Source: Chionoecetes opilio (taxonomy: Eukaryota; Arthropoda; Malacostraca; Decapoda; Majidae). Taken from it: a stretch of DNA of 64,000 bases. A program made the position numbers and the translations under genes. Below, piece by piece: positions 33,403 to 43,649 of the stretch. The stretch covers positions 1 through 64,000 of the forward strand of contig JACEEZ010018261.1 of the NCBI GenBank assembly GCA_016584305.1. Reading direction: 5' to 3'. Below the pieces are notes generated by a model. That model was not told the origin of the DNA. It was given only the letters and a program-made list of their open reading frames with translations, and did no database searches. Position 1 is the stretch's first letter; every line of letters starts with the position of its first letter.

Positions 33403-33540
33403 TTTTCACTAAAAAAAAACGAATCTGCATCGGTAATAGTATAGAGTAGACCCCTAACTAATTGGACAAAGATAGAATAAAAGTGATATCGAAATAATGT
33501 ATGTGATTAAGGACAAACTCTAAATTTACCGTTAAGTTAA

Positions 33541-34038
33541 TGCTGCTGTCACACAGAGCCAGGTGAGCTGGGCTCTGCTGCGCTCTGGGTGAGCTCACAC
33601 AGAGCTGCGCTCTGGGTGAGCGGGAAGACACCGTGTGTCTTCCCGTCTAATAGAAAAACAACAAAGTCCAACACGGCGAAGAATCAGCAAAAAATGTCAG
33701 CAGCCGCAATGTTTTTTTTGTCACCGGTCTATACCGGGTCCTCACCGGCCCGGTACTGGGGTTTACCGTCCCGCGAACAGGCGCAAAACGGATGCGCCCG
33801 TCCTTATAGCGTCCTCGTACCAGGCTCTCACCGTTCACTGCCGCTTTTACTCGCCCGGCAGGAGTTTTTTAGCATATTCAAAACTCCTGCCGGGCGCGGA
33901 TGGCCGGCAAAGTCCCTTGAAAGTGTTCAATGGACGGGAAACGGCCCACCGTGTGTCCTCACCGTATGCTGCCGTCCGCACCAAATTTTTCACACGGTGG
34001 TGAATGGTGAGCCCACATGGCTCTGTGTGACAGCAGCA
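33541..34038. mobile_element. 498-bp MITE with perfect 21-bp TIRs
   Basis: Both ends read TGCTGCTGTCACACAGAGCC plus one further matching base. The flanks are TAAGTTAA (33533-33540) and TAAGTTTA (34039-34046). These fit either a 3-bp TAA duplication (PIF/Harbinger) or a nearly perfect 8-bp duplication (hAT-type). Inside are tandem GCTCTGGGTGAGC motifs, a GGGAAGACAC/GTGTCTTCCC hairpin, and a 16-bp hairpin CGCCCGGCAGGAGTTT around 33876. No transposase is encoded, so it is non-autonomous. Confidence 0.85.
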
Positions 34039-34269
34039 TAAGTTTAGATTACATGGCTATTGTGGAGCTTAGCTCCATGTTTCCAAAAGTATAATATATT
34101 TTGTATACTTTATGTTTATTTGTCACATTCATTTGCCATTGCATACTGTTTTGTGACTGGCATGTCAGTGGGTTTGTTTTCCCTTATGTGTTTTAGGCCA
34201 CACCCTCAATCTGCTCTGACATAATGCTAGGCTTAACATTTTTTTTATTAATGTATACATGTCATTCCA

Positions 34270-34473
34270 GTGGGCACAAGACAGCAGTGTGATGGGACGC
34301 TAAATTGGTCAACACAAACACAGTTTTCATGTTCTTCATGGAGAAACTAGGCTTGACAGACCATTGAAGCTGTACAAAATGTTGGAAATCAATGCTCTTT
34401 ACAACATCTACAACATGAACATCAGGCTGAGGAAACCAGAAGAGATTGAACTGAGGGAACACATCAAAAAGCA
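34270..34473 (+). CDS. Candidate internal exon of a host gene, one frameshift
   Basis: Preceded by a T-run and CATTCCAG (acceptor) and followed by CAG|GTTTGG (weak donor). Two overlapping frames give a natural-looking peptide, first NTNTVFMFFMEKLGLTDH and then KLYKMLEINALYNIYNMNI followed by an Arg/Glu/Lys-rich helix (LRKPEEIELREHIKKQ). A single-base change near 34368 separates them. A short following exon after CTCACAG at 34841 would add four codons and a stop in the same phase. Family not recognised. It may be a decayed processed fragment. Confidence 0.35.
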
Positions 34474-34961
34474 GGTTTGGTCTAATTTAATTATGTTGAT
34501 ACAGGTTCCTTTAAAACCCCTACAGGACAGTGTTATTTCGTTTTTTAGCTATTCCTGAGTCCTGTTTTCCATTCCTGTTTTTTACTGCCTCACTGCACTC
34601 TCAACATTTAGCTGAAGCTACATCCCTTCCTTGTTGTGTTCTCTCTATTATCTACCCTTCCATGCTGCCTTGTTGGCACAGGGTCCTCTTCCATTATCAT
34701 CTGTTTATTTGACATTGTTTATACCATACCTCTCATCTCTCAAACTATACATTGCCTTCCAAATTAAGTATTTCACTTGCATCCAAATACAATCAGCATA
34801 TTTTGGTCCACATTAACTTTCAGGTTTCTTTCTCACAGAAACTATTGAAATAATTAACTAGATATTATATATTTTTTGTCATTCTCTGCAAACAGTACAA
34901 TATTATCCACAAGTGGTAGGTTATAGCGGCTTCTAGTTTGTCTTATTTATACTCATTCTGC

Positions 34962-35093
34962 ATTATCATTTCCTACCTTATGTGCATGGCCTAGCTTACA
35001 CAACCTGTTTGTACAGCAGTGTTATAATAGTAATGTTGTATGTACAAACAGATTGTATAAGGTAGGCTATGCACATAAGGTAGGAAATGATGG
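34962..35093. mobile_element. Miniature fold-back, about 130 bp
   Basis: Arms: CATCATTTCCTACCTTATG-type sequence at the left (CATTATCATTTCCTACCTTA) pairs with AAGGTAGGAAATGATGG at the right. Further in, AACCTGTTTGTACA pairs with TGTACAAACAGATT. The loop is about 25 bp. Confidence 0.8.
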
Positions 35094-36259
35094 TATGGAG
35101 CATATCACTGCATATAATATACTACAATATTAGCTACTGGCATTCTTGTAAGCAGTAATAAATAGAATTAGCATGGCATCTAGGCCAGTCATTTGATATG
35201 TGGAATTAGCCATCATATTCCCACTGGCCACTGCGTTATTTTATTGTGTATCTTGCTTCTTTTCAGTGAATGTCTTTCATCTTTTCCAGTTTTCTAAAAA
35301 AAAATTCTTAGGTTGTATTTTTCCAGTTGTTAGGCTTTTTAATGCTAAACTATCCACCAGTTATTTTTTTTTTCGTCTTTCTTAAACATTGCATAGCAAT
35401 TCAAAAGCTTTTCATCAGATGTCACCTTTGAAAATATTTATTGCATTTTATGTACTCCTTTCCTACTTTAATGCGTTTGAGTAAAAAGAGCTTTAGTATA
35501 TATTTCTTTCTCTACAAGATGTTGCACTAATCTCACTTATAAGATCAGTGTTTGCAGTATATTTTGATACCTGTATGATGGCTATGTACACAATATTTTC
35601 TACTTTTACACAATATTATAGCCAGGCCCAATAATTTCCAATAGCATTTTCCCGTAAATAATCACTTAATCAGTCACAGGCTATTGCAATAATGCATAGG
35701 GTTAGGTTGGCCAACTGTCGCGTTTTTCCATTTTAGATGATGACTGCCTTATTTATCATTAGCATGAAAAAAAAGTAAGTCATATATATGAAAATTTCCA
35801 TGTTCAATTTTCATAGATTTTGGTGTTAGATATTTAAAACTAAATAACGTAATTTGTGTTCAGTTTGCAAAGATAAGTATCGGAAATATATTTCCATCCC
35901 CCTGATCTTTTAGCGTTGAAGGACAAATCGCGAACTAAGTAGATTGTCATTCATTCCTACCCTGTACACATTAATCTAACATTGTATTTTTTCTAATCTC
36001 AAGTTGTTTCAGCTTTAATAAAGATGTATTTCTATAATCATGTATTATATCCTTATTAACTTGATCCTGTTATTTTTCCTTTAATGCATATTTTTCGCTT
36101 TAAAGACAAGTAAAGTAGACAATGTTAACATGAATGCTGGTTTATTAAGATCCTTGCTTTAATTTTGAGAAGTACTTATTGGGCAGGAACTTCCACATTG
36201 ATTTGGGCATCGGAGAAGCTGTTTGTGTACATGTCCCTCTTGCAGCAACAACCCCACCT
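35094..36259. other. AT-rich unique sequence
   Basis: No gene or repeat recognised. An AATAAA hexamer at about 36018 could serve as a poly(A) signal for a plus-strand transcript, but no gene is established upstream. Confidence 0.4.
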
Positions 36260-36421
36260 TCAAGAATGCAAATTTCTGTTCATTACGGATCTTATAAAAG
36301 GAGGAATTCATGATATCATAATTTTTGATAGCAAGTTACTCTAACTTGCCATCAAAAAATATGATATCGGGAATTCTTCCTTTAAAGATCCATAAAGGAC
36401 AGATAACTATAATTGCATTCC
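36260..36421. mobile_element. 162-bp palindrome
   Basis: The arms (36260-36338 and 36342-36421) are complementary with a 3-bp centre CTC. The matched blocks are GAATGCAA/TTGCATTC, GGATCTT/AAGATCC, GAGGAATTC/GAATTCTTC, ATGATATCAT/ATGATATC and GATAGCAAGTTA/TAACTTGCCATC. It directly adjoins the GGTGCA repeat and may be its end. Confidence 0.85.
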
Positions 36422-36423
36422 TG

Positions 36424-37018
36424 GAGGTGCAGAGGTACATTTTTTGCACCTTCTGGAGGGGTGCATAATTGCACCCTATTTGTACAATAGGGTGTAATAT
36501 TGCACTCTTCCAGAAGGTGCAATAACTGTAGTTTTGAACGTGGGTGCAGCTTTTGCACCTTTAAAGGTGCAAAAATGGGACATAATTTTGCATCTTTAAA
36601 TGTGCAAAATTTCACCCTTAAAGATGCATTTGTTGCACCCATATGGGTGCAAAAGTGCATCCCTCCAAAAGGTGCAAAAGTTGCACCTATAAAGGTGCAA
36701 AAGTTGCACCCTAAAGGTGCATTTTTTGCACCCATATGGGTGCAAAATCGCACCCAAAAATTTCCCAATTCCAAAAGGTGCAAAAAGTTGCACCCTAGTG
36801 TTAAGGTGCAACCTTGGACCCTTAAAGGTGCAAAATATGTGATATAGTTTTGCACCTTTAAAGTTGCAAAGTTGCACCCTTAAAGGTGCATTTGCTGCAC
36901 CTATATGGGTGCAAAAGTGCACCCCTCCAAAAGGTGCAAAGTTGCACCTATAAAGGGGCAAAACCTGCACCCCTAAAGGTGCATTTTTTTGCCCCCCTAA
37001 AGGTGCATTTTTTGCCCC
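36424..37018. repeat. Palindrome-rich GGTGCA/TGCACC repeat
   Basis: GGTGCAAAA and TTTTGCACC alternate throughout, giving many self-complementary units such as TTGCACCCATATGGGTGCAA. At a larger scale a unit of about 270 bp occurs twice (from about 36550 and about 36820). Because the DNA is self-complementary, both strands keep open frames of 115-157 codons with similar repeated peptides (GAKVAPI, GATFAPF). I judge these as artefacts. Confidence 0.88.
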
Positions 37019-37240
37019 CTTAGTCAAATTTACTAATGTGGATACTCAAAACGGTGAACTTGACGAACTGGTTAGTCATTTTGTTTTGACTAAGACCATA
37101 CTCGGATTTACTAGGTAGTTACTCAAAAAATGACTAACCATTGTTACTCAGCGTGACTAACTTGGGTTACTCGTTTTAGACCCCACGGCTTTAGTATGCA
37201 AAGTTAGTCACCATGACTAACTTTTGTTTTGTGTGTGGCG
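37019..37240. repeat. GTTAGTCA/TGACTAAC inverted motifs
   Basis: The octamer TGACTAAC or its complement occurs at least five times in about 170 bp (near 37071, 37129, 37156, 37204 and 37214), in both orientations. Confidence 0.6.
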
Positions 37241-37540
37241 GCTGGCGACATTAGTGCAGTTGGCGACTAAAGTGTTATCTACGGTACCTCGGGAACGTGA
37301 GCCCTCACCTATGCCTATACATTGAAAGTCACTTACTTACATTTTACACTTACAGAAAAGCCACTTACCTTACAGATACGAACATTTTCACTGACGAGAA
37401 AGTTGTAGAGCGCAAAAAACTCTATCGGGAGTGTGGTTTCGAAATTGTATTTACACCAATATTTAATCCGCCAGACGCCGGATATCCATGGTCTAAATTT
37501 CAGCTCACCTTCACCGTTGATGGACGCTTTGGCAAGATGA

Positions 37541-39063
37541 CGACCCGCCCACCCGTGTATTCGAAGCAGTATCAGCAGATTACACAGATCACGTGGCCGG
37601 GCGCGCATTCTTGGTATATGTTGATCGGTTATCTGGTTGGCCCTGTGTATTTACTTGTGCCAGACCGGCCTCTTCAGCCCAGCTAATTTACAACTTACGT
37701 AAGATATTTGCAGATACTGGTGTCCCGACAGTGTTGAGGACTGACTAATGGGGTCCTCAATTCGCCTCATCGCGTGTACGCAGTTTCCTGGCTCGATGGT
37801 GGAACACAGCATCTCCTCTCCTCACTACCCACAGGCAAACGGCCACGCAGAAGCTGCAGTGAAGGTTGCGAAGAGGCTGACCTGGACCACCACGATTGCG
37901 ATCCATTGCGATCAGCTGTCCCCACCCATTACCGTTCATTTGCAGAGGAGTGGCAGAAAATAGCGACAGAGTCCAAGGCAAAAGCGGAAGATCTTCGTTA
38001 ACAAGATAAAACACGGTATGATGTGTCCACTCGCTCACACTCTACCTTGAAACTCGGGAATCACGTGGACGTGTACGACCAAGCATCAAGTCGGTGGAAT
38101 CGCCTCGGTGTCGTGGTCGGCATTGGATTGCTGCGTGACTACCTAGGGCCATATGCAAGAAATTTTCTCGACCCGTTGCATCGCGGCGCGGTAAGCAAGA
38201 ATCAACAGAGGACAACGCAACGAGTGGAGATTTGAGTCAGCTGTGCGTTCACCATGCACATCCCACCTGCATACCGCTCTGCCCTTATTCCATCCTATTT
38301 CTTCCCAGATCATTACAGGTGAGTTTTCAACATAACCGAGAGTGACATTCATACACTGTGAATGCACACGTGTCATAATTAAGGTAAAGCAGGAGGCCTT
38401 ATATTGCTGTGATAAGTGGTGACGAGGGAGAGCGGTGGTGGTGGAGGTGGTCCACCATATTGCTTTGTGGCGACTGGCGGGACTTTCAAATGTACACACA
38501 AGCATCACTCAGGCTCATTTTTTCTTTTTTTTTCAACGCCTCAGATAAGTGGCGAACACTAACAAAGCTATTATTTTAATGGTAGAAATGATAAATTAGG
38601 CTAGTAAAAAGAATTAGATTGGTGTAAAACAGTCAAAATACTGATGCCGCCTTGGACTCGCTTGTGTTGGTTGGTACGCCTGCCCAAATCTCCACTGGCC
38701 GGGCATTTGAAAACAATTCTTGTATATCCCACCGGTTGAGATACGACGGTCGGGAATCTCCACCTGCCGGGATTTGACGAGCATTCTTGCATTTAGCCCC
38801 TAGTGAGGCTGGGAAGCGGCCGCATTTGGTGGAGAAATCGCAGGTTTCTCCACCCCCATCGTCCATTCCTCACGGGTGCTGATGCTTGTGAGGGATCGAT
38901 CGCCCTCAGAGTCGCCCAATCCAACACAAGCACATCCTCCGTCATCGCGCGTTCCTCTGAATGAACCTGAGACGCACCAGCCTGCACCCCTGCGCCGTAG
39001 TGGACGACAGCGTCGGGAACCTAGCAAATTAACTGTACGATGGGGTTATACATCTTACGAATA
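37541..39063 (+). pseudogene. Ty3/gypsy integrase and C-terminal domain, broken
   Basis: The plus strand encodes the integrase core: VFEAVSADY (first Asp, near 37580), then VYVDRLSGWP, then RTD followed by an in-frame TAA and GPQF (second Asp, 37743), then, after a frame change, SSPHYPQANGHAEAAVK (Glu codon at 37850). It continues with the usual post-integrase motif GVVVGIG...RDY near 38130 and, after a 654-bp insertion, RIWWRNRRFL and the basic RRSGRQRREP tail ending at 39063. The enzyme would join retrotransposon cDNA to chromosomal DNA. Lesions: a stop, at least two frameshifts and the MITE insertion. Reverse transcriptase, protease, gag and LTRs were not found, so this is a 3' fragment. 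Confidence 0.85.
38146..38799. mobile_element. 654-bp MITE nested in the gypsy integrase, CTA duplication
   Basis: Ends GGGCCATATGCAAGAA and, as the complement of the right end, GGGCTAAATGCAAGAA (14 of 16 match). CTA flanks both sides (38143-38145 and 38800-38802). The gypsy coding frame before the left CTA resumes in register after the right CTA, which fixes the insertion boundaries independently. TIRs starting GGGC with a 3-bp target suggest PIF/Harbinger. No transposase frame. Confidence 0.85.
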
Positions 39064-39478
39064 GGTTAACGATGGAGATATCAGTTTTGGCTGATGTTTG
39101 GCTTGATTGATTGTCACATCCCTCTGGCGGGATTATGAGTGAACTGTGTCAGAAGAAGTCTTTGTCGGGGTTTTGGGAAAGCACTTGGGGCAGTAAACAG
39201 CACTGCTCCGTTCTGCTCACACGCACCGTTTCTCTCACCCTCCACGAAGTTACCAACACGACAGCTTGATGCTATTGCATAAAACTAACTCAGACTGTGG
39301 TTTCGAAAACTAGGACACGATTGACAGCGACATACTACATGTCAAAGACGCGATTCTCAAGCGGGAGAACATGGCTCCCACCGGAGAAATTTCAAATCTA
39401 AGGGGAGAAATTATAGCGAGGAAAGGATTCAATCTTGAAGAAATTTTTTATCCAAACTAGGGAAGGAAATACTCTGTA

Positions 39479-42400
39479 GGGTCGTGTGGACACGACCCGG
39501 ACAGTAAAGTGAATAATATTCATAAAAAAAGAAGGTATTGAGCTACAGGAGAGATTTTGTGCTTAAAAGAAAGCTTAACTAATTCCCCATCTTATGCTAT
39601 AAGTTTCATATATGTAGATATCATAGCATTGGTTTTACAGCCGTTTTTAAAATCCAGAATTCCGGGTCCGGGTCGAGACCGCGTGGTTACGACCCGAACG
39701 GGGGTGTGGTCTCAACCCGGACGGATGTTTTGGTCCACCAAAAAAACACTTACACCAATGTTTTATATTTTTTCTTACTAAGAACATCCAAAACATGACA
39801 CTGAAAGGTGGAATAAAACAATTGGTAGCAAAATATGAATGTAATAAAAAAATATATATGATAAAAAAAAAGGTAACTGAATTCCTTAAAACTGCGCCTG
39901 CGGGTTAATGCATGTTAAAGTCCCTCAAGGGAGGGAGGACCTTGATCAGGTTTGCTTGTCGTTGGGTGGTCCCCGTGCTGACTGTGAGGACCCCCAACAC
40001 CCTGCTGCGGTCGACACTGTCGACATCCCCGATGGCTGGGAAGTGGAAGGTGTCCTTCAGCAAGGGCGACTTTATCCTCAGGAAGTCCAACTGCAGCCGC
40101 CCGTCTCCTCCAGGGAAATGAACCTTGGCCACAAAGTGGACAAGCTCCTCAACATCTTCCCCTTGAAGAACAAGCTGGACCAGGACAAAGTCACCCACCT
40201 GGAAAAAAAATGATAAAAAAAAATGAAAAAAAAGCATGAATATGGAATGAATTGAATAAGGAATTTGGCTTTAAAAAACCAAGCACTGGGGAATCAAAGG
40301 CCATTCAGCTAGGCTCTAATTTGACAATTAAATAGAAATTTTTCTAGACTTGCTTTATTTGATGATTAACATATCTAGGCTATGATAAGGCTACAATTTT
40401 GAAATATAAAAAAAGTCCTTCACCTCTGGCTCCTTCTGGACGAAAGGATCGGTTGCAGCATCATGCTCGAGCTCTTTCTGCAACTCATCTGAATATTCAG
40501 ATGAGTCTCACACAGTGCAGATTGTCGGCAGCCTCCTCATCGCTGCTGCTCGCCTCAACTGGCTCAGACCTCCTCCTCCTCTTTGCCGCATGTCGTGCCC
40601 TCCTTCTCTCTCTTCTTCTCTCTCTTCTTCTCCTCCGCCCTCCGCTTCTTCTCCTCTCTGTCTGCCTTTTCTTCTTCGCCTTCTCTCGCAGCTGTCTAGA
40701 GCCTCCTCATCCTCAGCAGGATGCAGGCGCTGATCTTCTTGCGCCCCCTGCAGCAGGGCGTGGGAGGAGCCTTCGGTTAGGGCTGCACAGCTCGGAGTGA
40801 CGTGTCCGAGATTGGAGGAATGAACTGTTGGAGTTGGAGTCTGCCGAGGTTTGGGGTGCTGCTTCAGGTGCTAGCCGCTGAAGCAAAGAAGGCTGGGGGA
40901 CATCTACCTATTCCAGATGGTCCAGGCTGAGGTTGTCAGGCTCGCAATTGAAGATTGGGTCAAGGGTGCGGCAAGAGTTTGTGGCAAATCATCATCATCA
41001 TCAGGAGGGGCCTGCTCCTGTGACTTCTGCCCCAGCAAACGCATCATCTGAAAGATGTTCGGTTGACGGGAAAAAAAAAACAAAGATGCCAGTAGCGCGA
41101 AACCCTTGGGTGATGTTGGTGAACATTAACAAACCTTGTCCCAAGCCTTGCACCCATCTCTGGCAACATAATGTTCCGTTGATGGGGGGCACGTGAGTGT
41201 TTGAGAGTTGTTGAATCGTCCTGAATGGATCCGCGAGGACGAGACTTGAAGGGGCCGAAAGAACACTTACATCTAATGGCCTGGAGTTTGGCTGTAGGTA
41301 GAGGTGGCAGCGTGACAATTACGATGCCATCTGTATCGCATACGCAGCCGCATGATGCTCATGTGACACTCACACGCATTGTCCATTATCAGCAGTATCT
41401 TATTCTCCATTTGAAGATAAGGACACCTTATAGAGGCTCGAGTGGTCTGCACGAAACACTCATGGTCCCATCAACCGTTAGCCCGCAAGAGACACTGTGG
41501 TTCAAGTAGTAGTCCCTCTCTGAATCACATGCTCTTCTTTTCGTGCGATGATAACACTGGAGGGAAACCATGCCTGCGCATTACAATCACCCCGAAAGTC
41601 ATATGATTGCCTCTCTCTTCTCCGAGCAAACCTGCGAAGCAACAGGACGCCTTTTCTCACAACAAAACCTTACATGGCTTCATCACAGTGGACAAGCCAC
41701 TCTCATCCAAGTTGAAAAAAGCCTGGCTGCATGAACTGTGTCGCTCGACAGCTTCCACGTAAGGCCTTGAAGAAGACTTCAACATTGTATTTACGTTTAC
41801 CGCGGTTAAAAGCCATCGCGCGCGCAATGACATGCCCTCCGGAGCCTTCAATGCAAGTCTTTGATGACGGAACAATATACCCGTAATACCAGTCACGGGT
41901 GGCCATACCTACCCTCCTCCAGACCTCAGAAAAATAGCCGGACTGCCACAGCCTCTGCATCTTCAGGACGCATCCTTCTAGAAGCTCTCGTTCGACAGCC
42001 CGTAGAATCCTGCGCGAGATCCTTGATCGAGTATTCCTCGATGAAGTTTCCTGCGCTCAGTGAAAACCGTCTTGATGTTTCTGGTGCTTAGGCACGAACG
42101 TCCTCCCATCACTCTCCTTGAGGGACCGAGTGAAGCATCCTGCAAAAAACATAAAACAAAGGTAAAGTGGGGAGCATAGGCCCTATAGGCTAATGAAAAG
42201 TAAAGTTCTGTACCCATCAAAAGGCCTGAAATAGACGGTAAGTTGTTTCTTGGCTAGCCCCCCCTTAAGGCCCCCCCCCCCCCTTAACCCATATAAAATA
42301 AAATTTAAGATGGCTTAGATTATGATTTATTAAGCTTCACCCCAAGAAGGCGAAAACTTCACTCCAAAGGGTTTGCCGCAGTGCGGATGCTACAGCCTGT

Positions 42401-43170
42401 CTCATTCGTGTGGTTAAATGGCTTCTCCAAGTTGGTCCTTCCGTGGTTAGGATGTTCTTCTCGGCTGGTAGTTGCGAGGCATGGGACCATGGCTGCGAGG
42501 CACGAAGGATCTGAAAGAGATAAATGGCATTGAGAGACTAATGACTATTGTTTATAAGTTCATACTGAAAATATATTTGACCGTTTCAAAAACCCATAAT
42601 TTTGTTAGTTTTAGAACAATCAATAACTTATACAAGGTAATAACATTATTATCTTGTTTCCATGTTAAAATTCTATTGCCTGACAAATTCTAAATTTTAG
42701 AAAATAAAAATCTTCTCCCTAGCTCTGTTTTTCTCGACCCGGACAAACAAAAACTCTTCTCCTAGCTCTGTGTTCTCGAACCCGGACAACCTGTCCGAGT
42801 CGAGACCCACACGCACATTTTTTTTCTCCGGCACCCCCACGGCGCAAATTTGGTTTTAGGCACTTCGTATTTTCACTGATTTTATGCCAATATGCTATAT
42901 TACATACAAAATTTACCAAACTTGATCACTCATATTCGTGGTCTGCACAATATATCCTGAAGCCGTAAAATTAAAATCCCTACCTCTTTAATCGAAATTC
43001 TTACCCTTGCTTACAAGCTAAGCATCGGCGGGGAGGTTTGCAAATGCGGTCTAGTTGGATCCGCCCTCCCTCATACTTCATAGCTCTGCGTCCATCCTAG
43101 GCTCGATCGTTCATTGGTTTAACAAGACTGTCCGGTCGAGAACCTTGTCCGGGTCGTGTACACACGACCC
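39479..43170 (-). mobile_element. Full-length pogo/Tigger-like transposon, 3,692 bp
   Basis: Inverted ends of 25 bp with one mismatch: GGGTCGTGTGGACACGACCC then GGACA at the left, GGGTCGTGTGTACACGACCC then GGACA as the complement of the right end. TA lies on each side (39477-39478 and 43171-43172). Each TIR is itself a hairpin (GGGTCGTG...CACGACCC). Subterminal copies of the CCGGGTCGAGACC / CCCGGACA theme occur at 39663-39725 and 42730-42810. The interior carries a three-exon transposase on the minus strand. Ends, target site and cargo agree, so the element looks structurally complete. Confidence 0.9.
39905..42482 (-). pseudogene. pogo/Tigger-like transposase, three exons, frameshifted
   Basis: Exon 1 (42482 to 42341) begins MPRNYQPRR and ends near GVKFSPSW, the N-terminal helix-turn-helix; its donor is GTGAAG. 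Exon 2 (42139 to 40424, after TTTTTTGCAG) carries in order EEYSIKD, RDWYYGY, the APEGMS and RAMAFNR segment, FFNLDESGLSTVMKPCKVL (first catalytic Asp, near 41705), LLIMDNA (second, near 41383), RPLDVSV (third, near 41270), NITQGFRATGIF and LSDDAFAGAEVTG. It then has a Lys/Glu-rich coiled tail with serine-acidic patches and ends QKEPE. Exon 3 (40198 to 39905) is open and reads VGDFVLVQLV to a TAA stop. Tigger-family enzymes cut and paste DNA at TA. Exons 1 and 2 contain several frameshifts, so the protein is predicted inactive unless these are sequencing errors. Confidence 0.85.
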
Positions 43171-43497
43171 TACCCTGTGTACAAAAAAGCAATGAAATGC
43201 CAATACATACAACTATACCCTATTCATTCTGACCCGAGCAGAAGGCATGAATCTAAGATAATTTTGGTAAGCCAAGTGATACTCCTATTGTTATGTTTAC
43301 AAATGCTTGATTTTTTTTCTGCTCATTTCTAGGTGTTTTAGATTAATTGTGAATATACAAATATTTCTTAAAACCTCATAAGCACAATTATAACAAACTG
43401 AAGTCAGTGTGAGTTAAGTAAGTGAAGTTAGAATATAACGTTACCATTGAATATCTCAATGTATATCTGCTGCATGTCAAATTTTAAGAGAACTGTT

Positions 43498-43645
43498 AAT
43501 ACCCTACTGGTGTTTGTGAATTTTTTTTTTTTTTTTTTTTTTTTTTACATCACAAGGAACTGGCCAAGGGCCACAAAAATAGGTAACACAAAGCCCGCTT
43601 GTTGCCAGTCCCTATCCAAGAAGACAGAAATAATCAAATGAAACC
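43498..43645 (-). mobile_element. Poly-T-tailed SINE/LINE 3' remnant
   Basis: A run of about 27 T (43520-43546) precedes ACTGGCCAAGGGCCACAAAA and, 25 bp later, AAGCCCGCTTGTTGCCAGTC. On the minus strand this is a short body followed by poly-A, as in retroposon tails. I recall similar 'GCCAAGGGCAACAAAA' repeats in decapod sequences, but could not check. Confidence 0.4.
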
Positions 43646-43649
43646 GAGG

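Noticed and set aside
36382..37027. Open frames of 115-157 codons on both strands in the GGTGCA region
   Set aside because: The DNA is self-complementary, so both strands give the same repeated peptide. No start context or domain.
37297..37540. The plus-strand frame before the integrase (YLTDTNIFTDEKVVERK...) as part of the gypsy polyprotein
   Set aside because: It is in a different frame from the integrase core and shows no zinc-binding or RNase H motif expected at that place. Left unassigned.
39908..40213. 101-codon plus-strand frame opposite the transposase exon 3
   Set aside because: Shadow of the minus-strand exon, which has the splice acceptor, in-phase join and transposase context.
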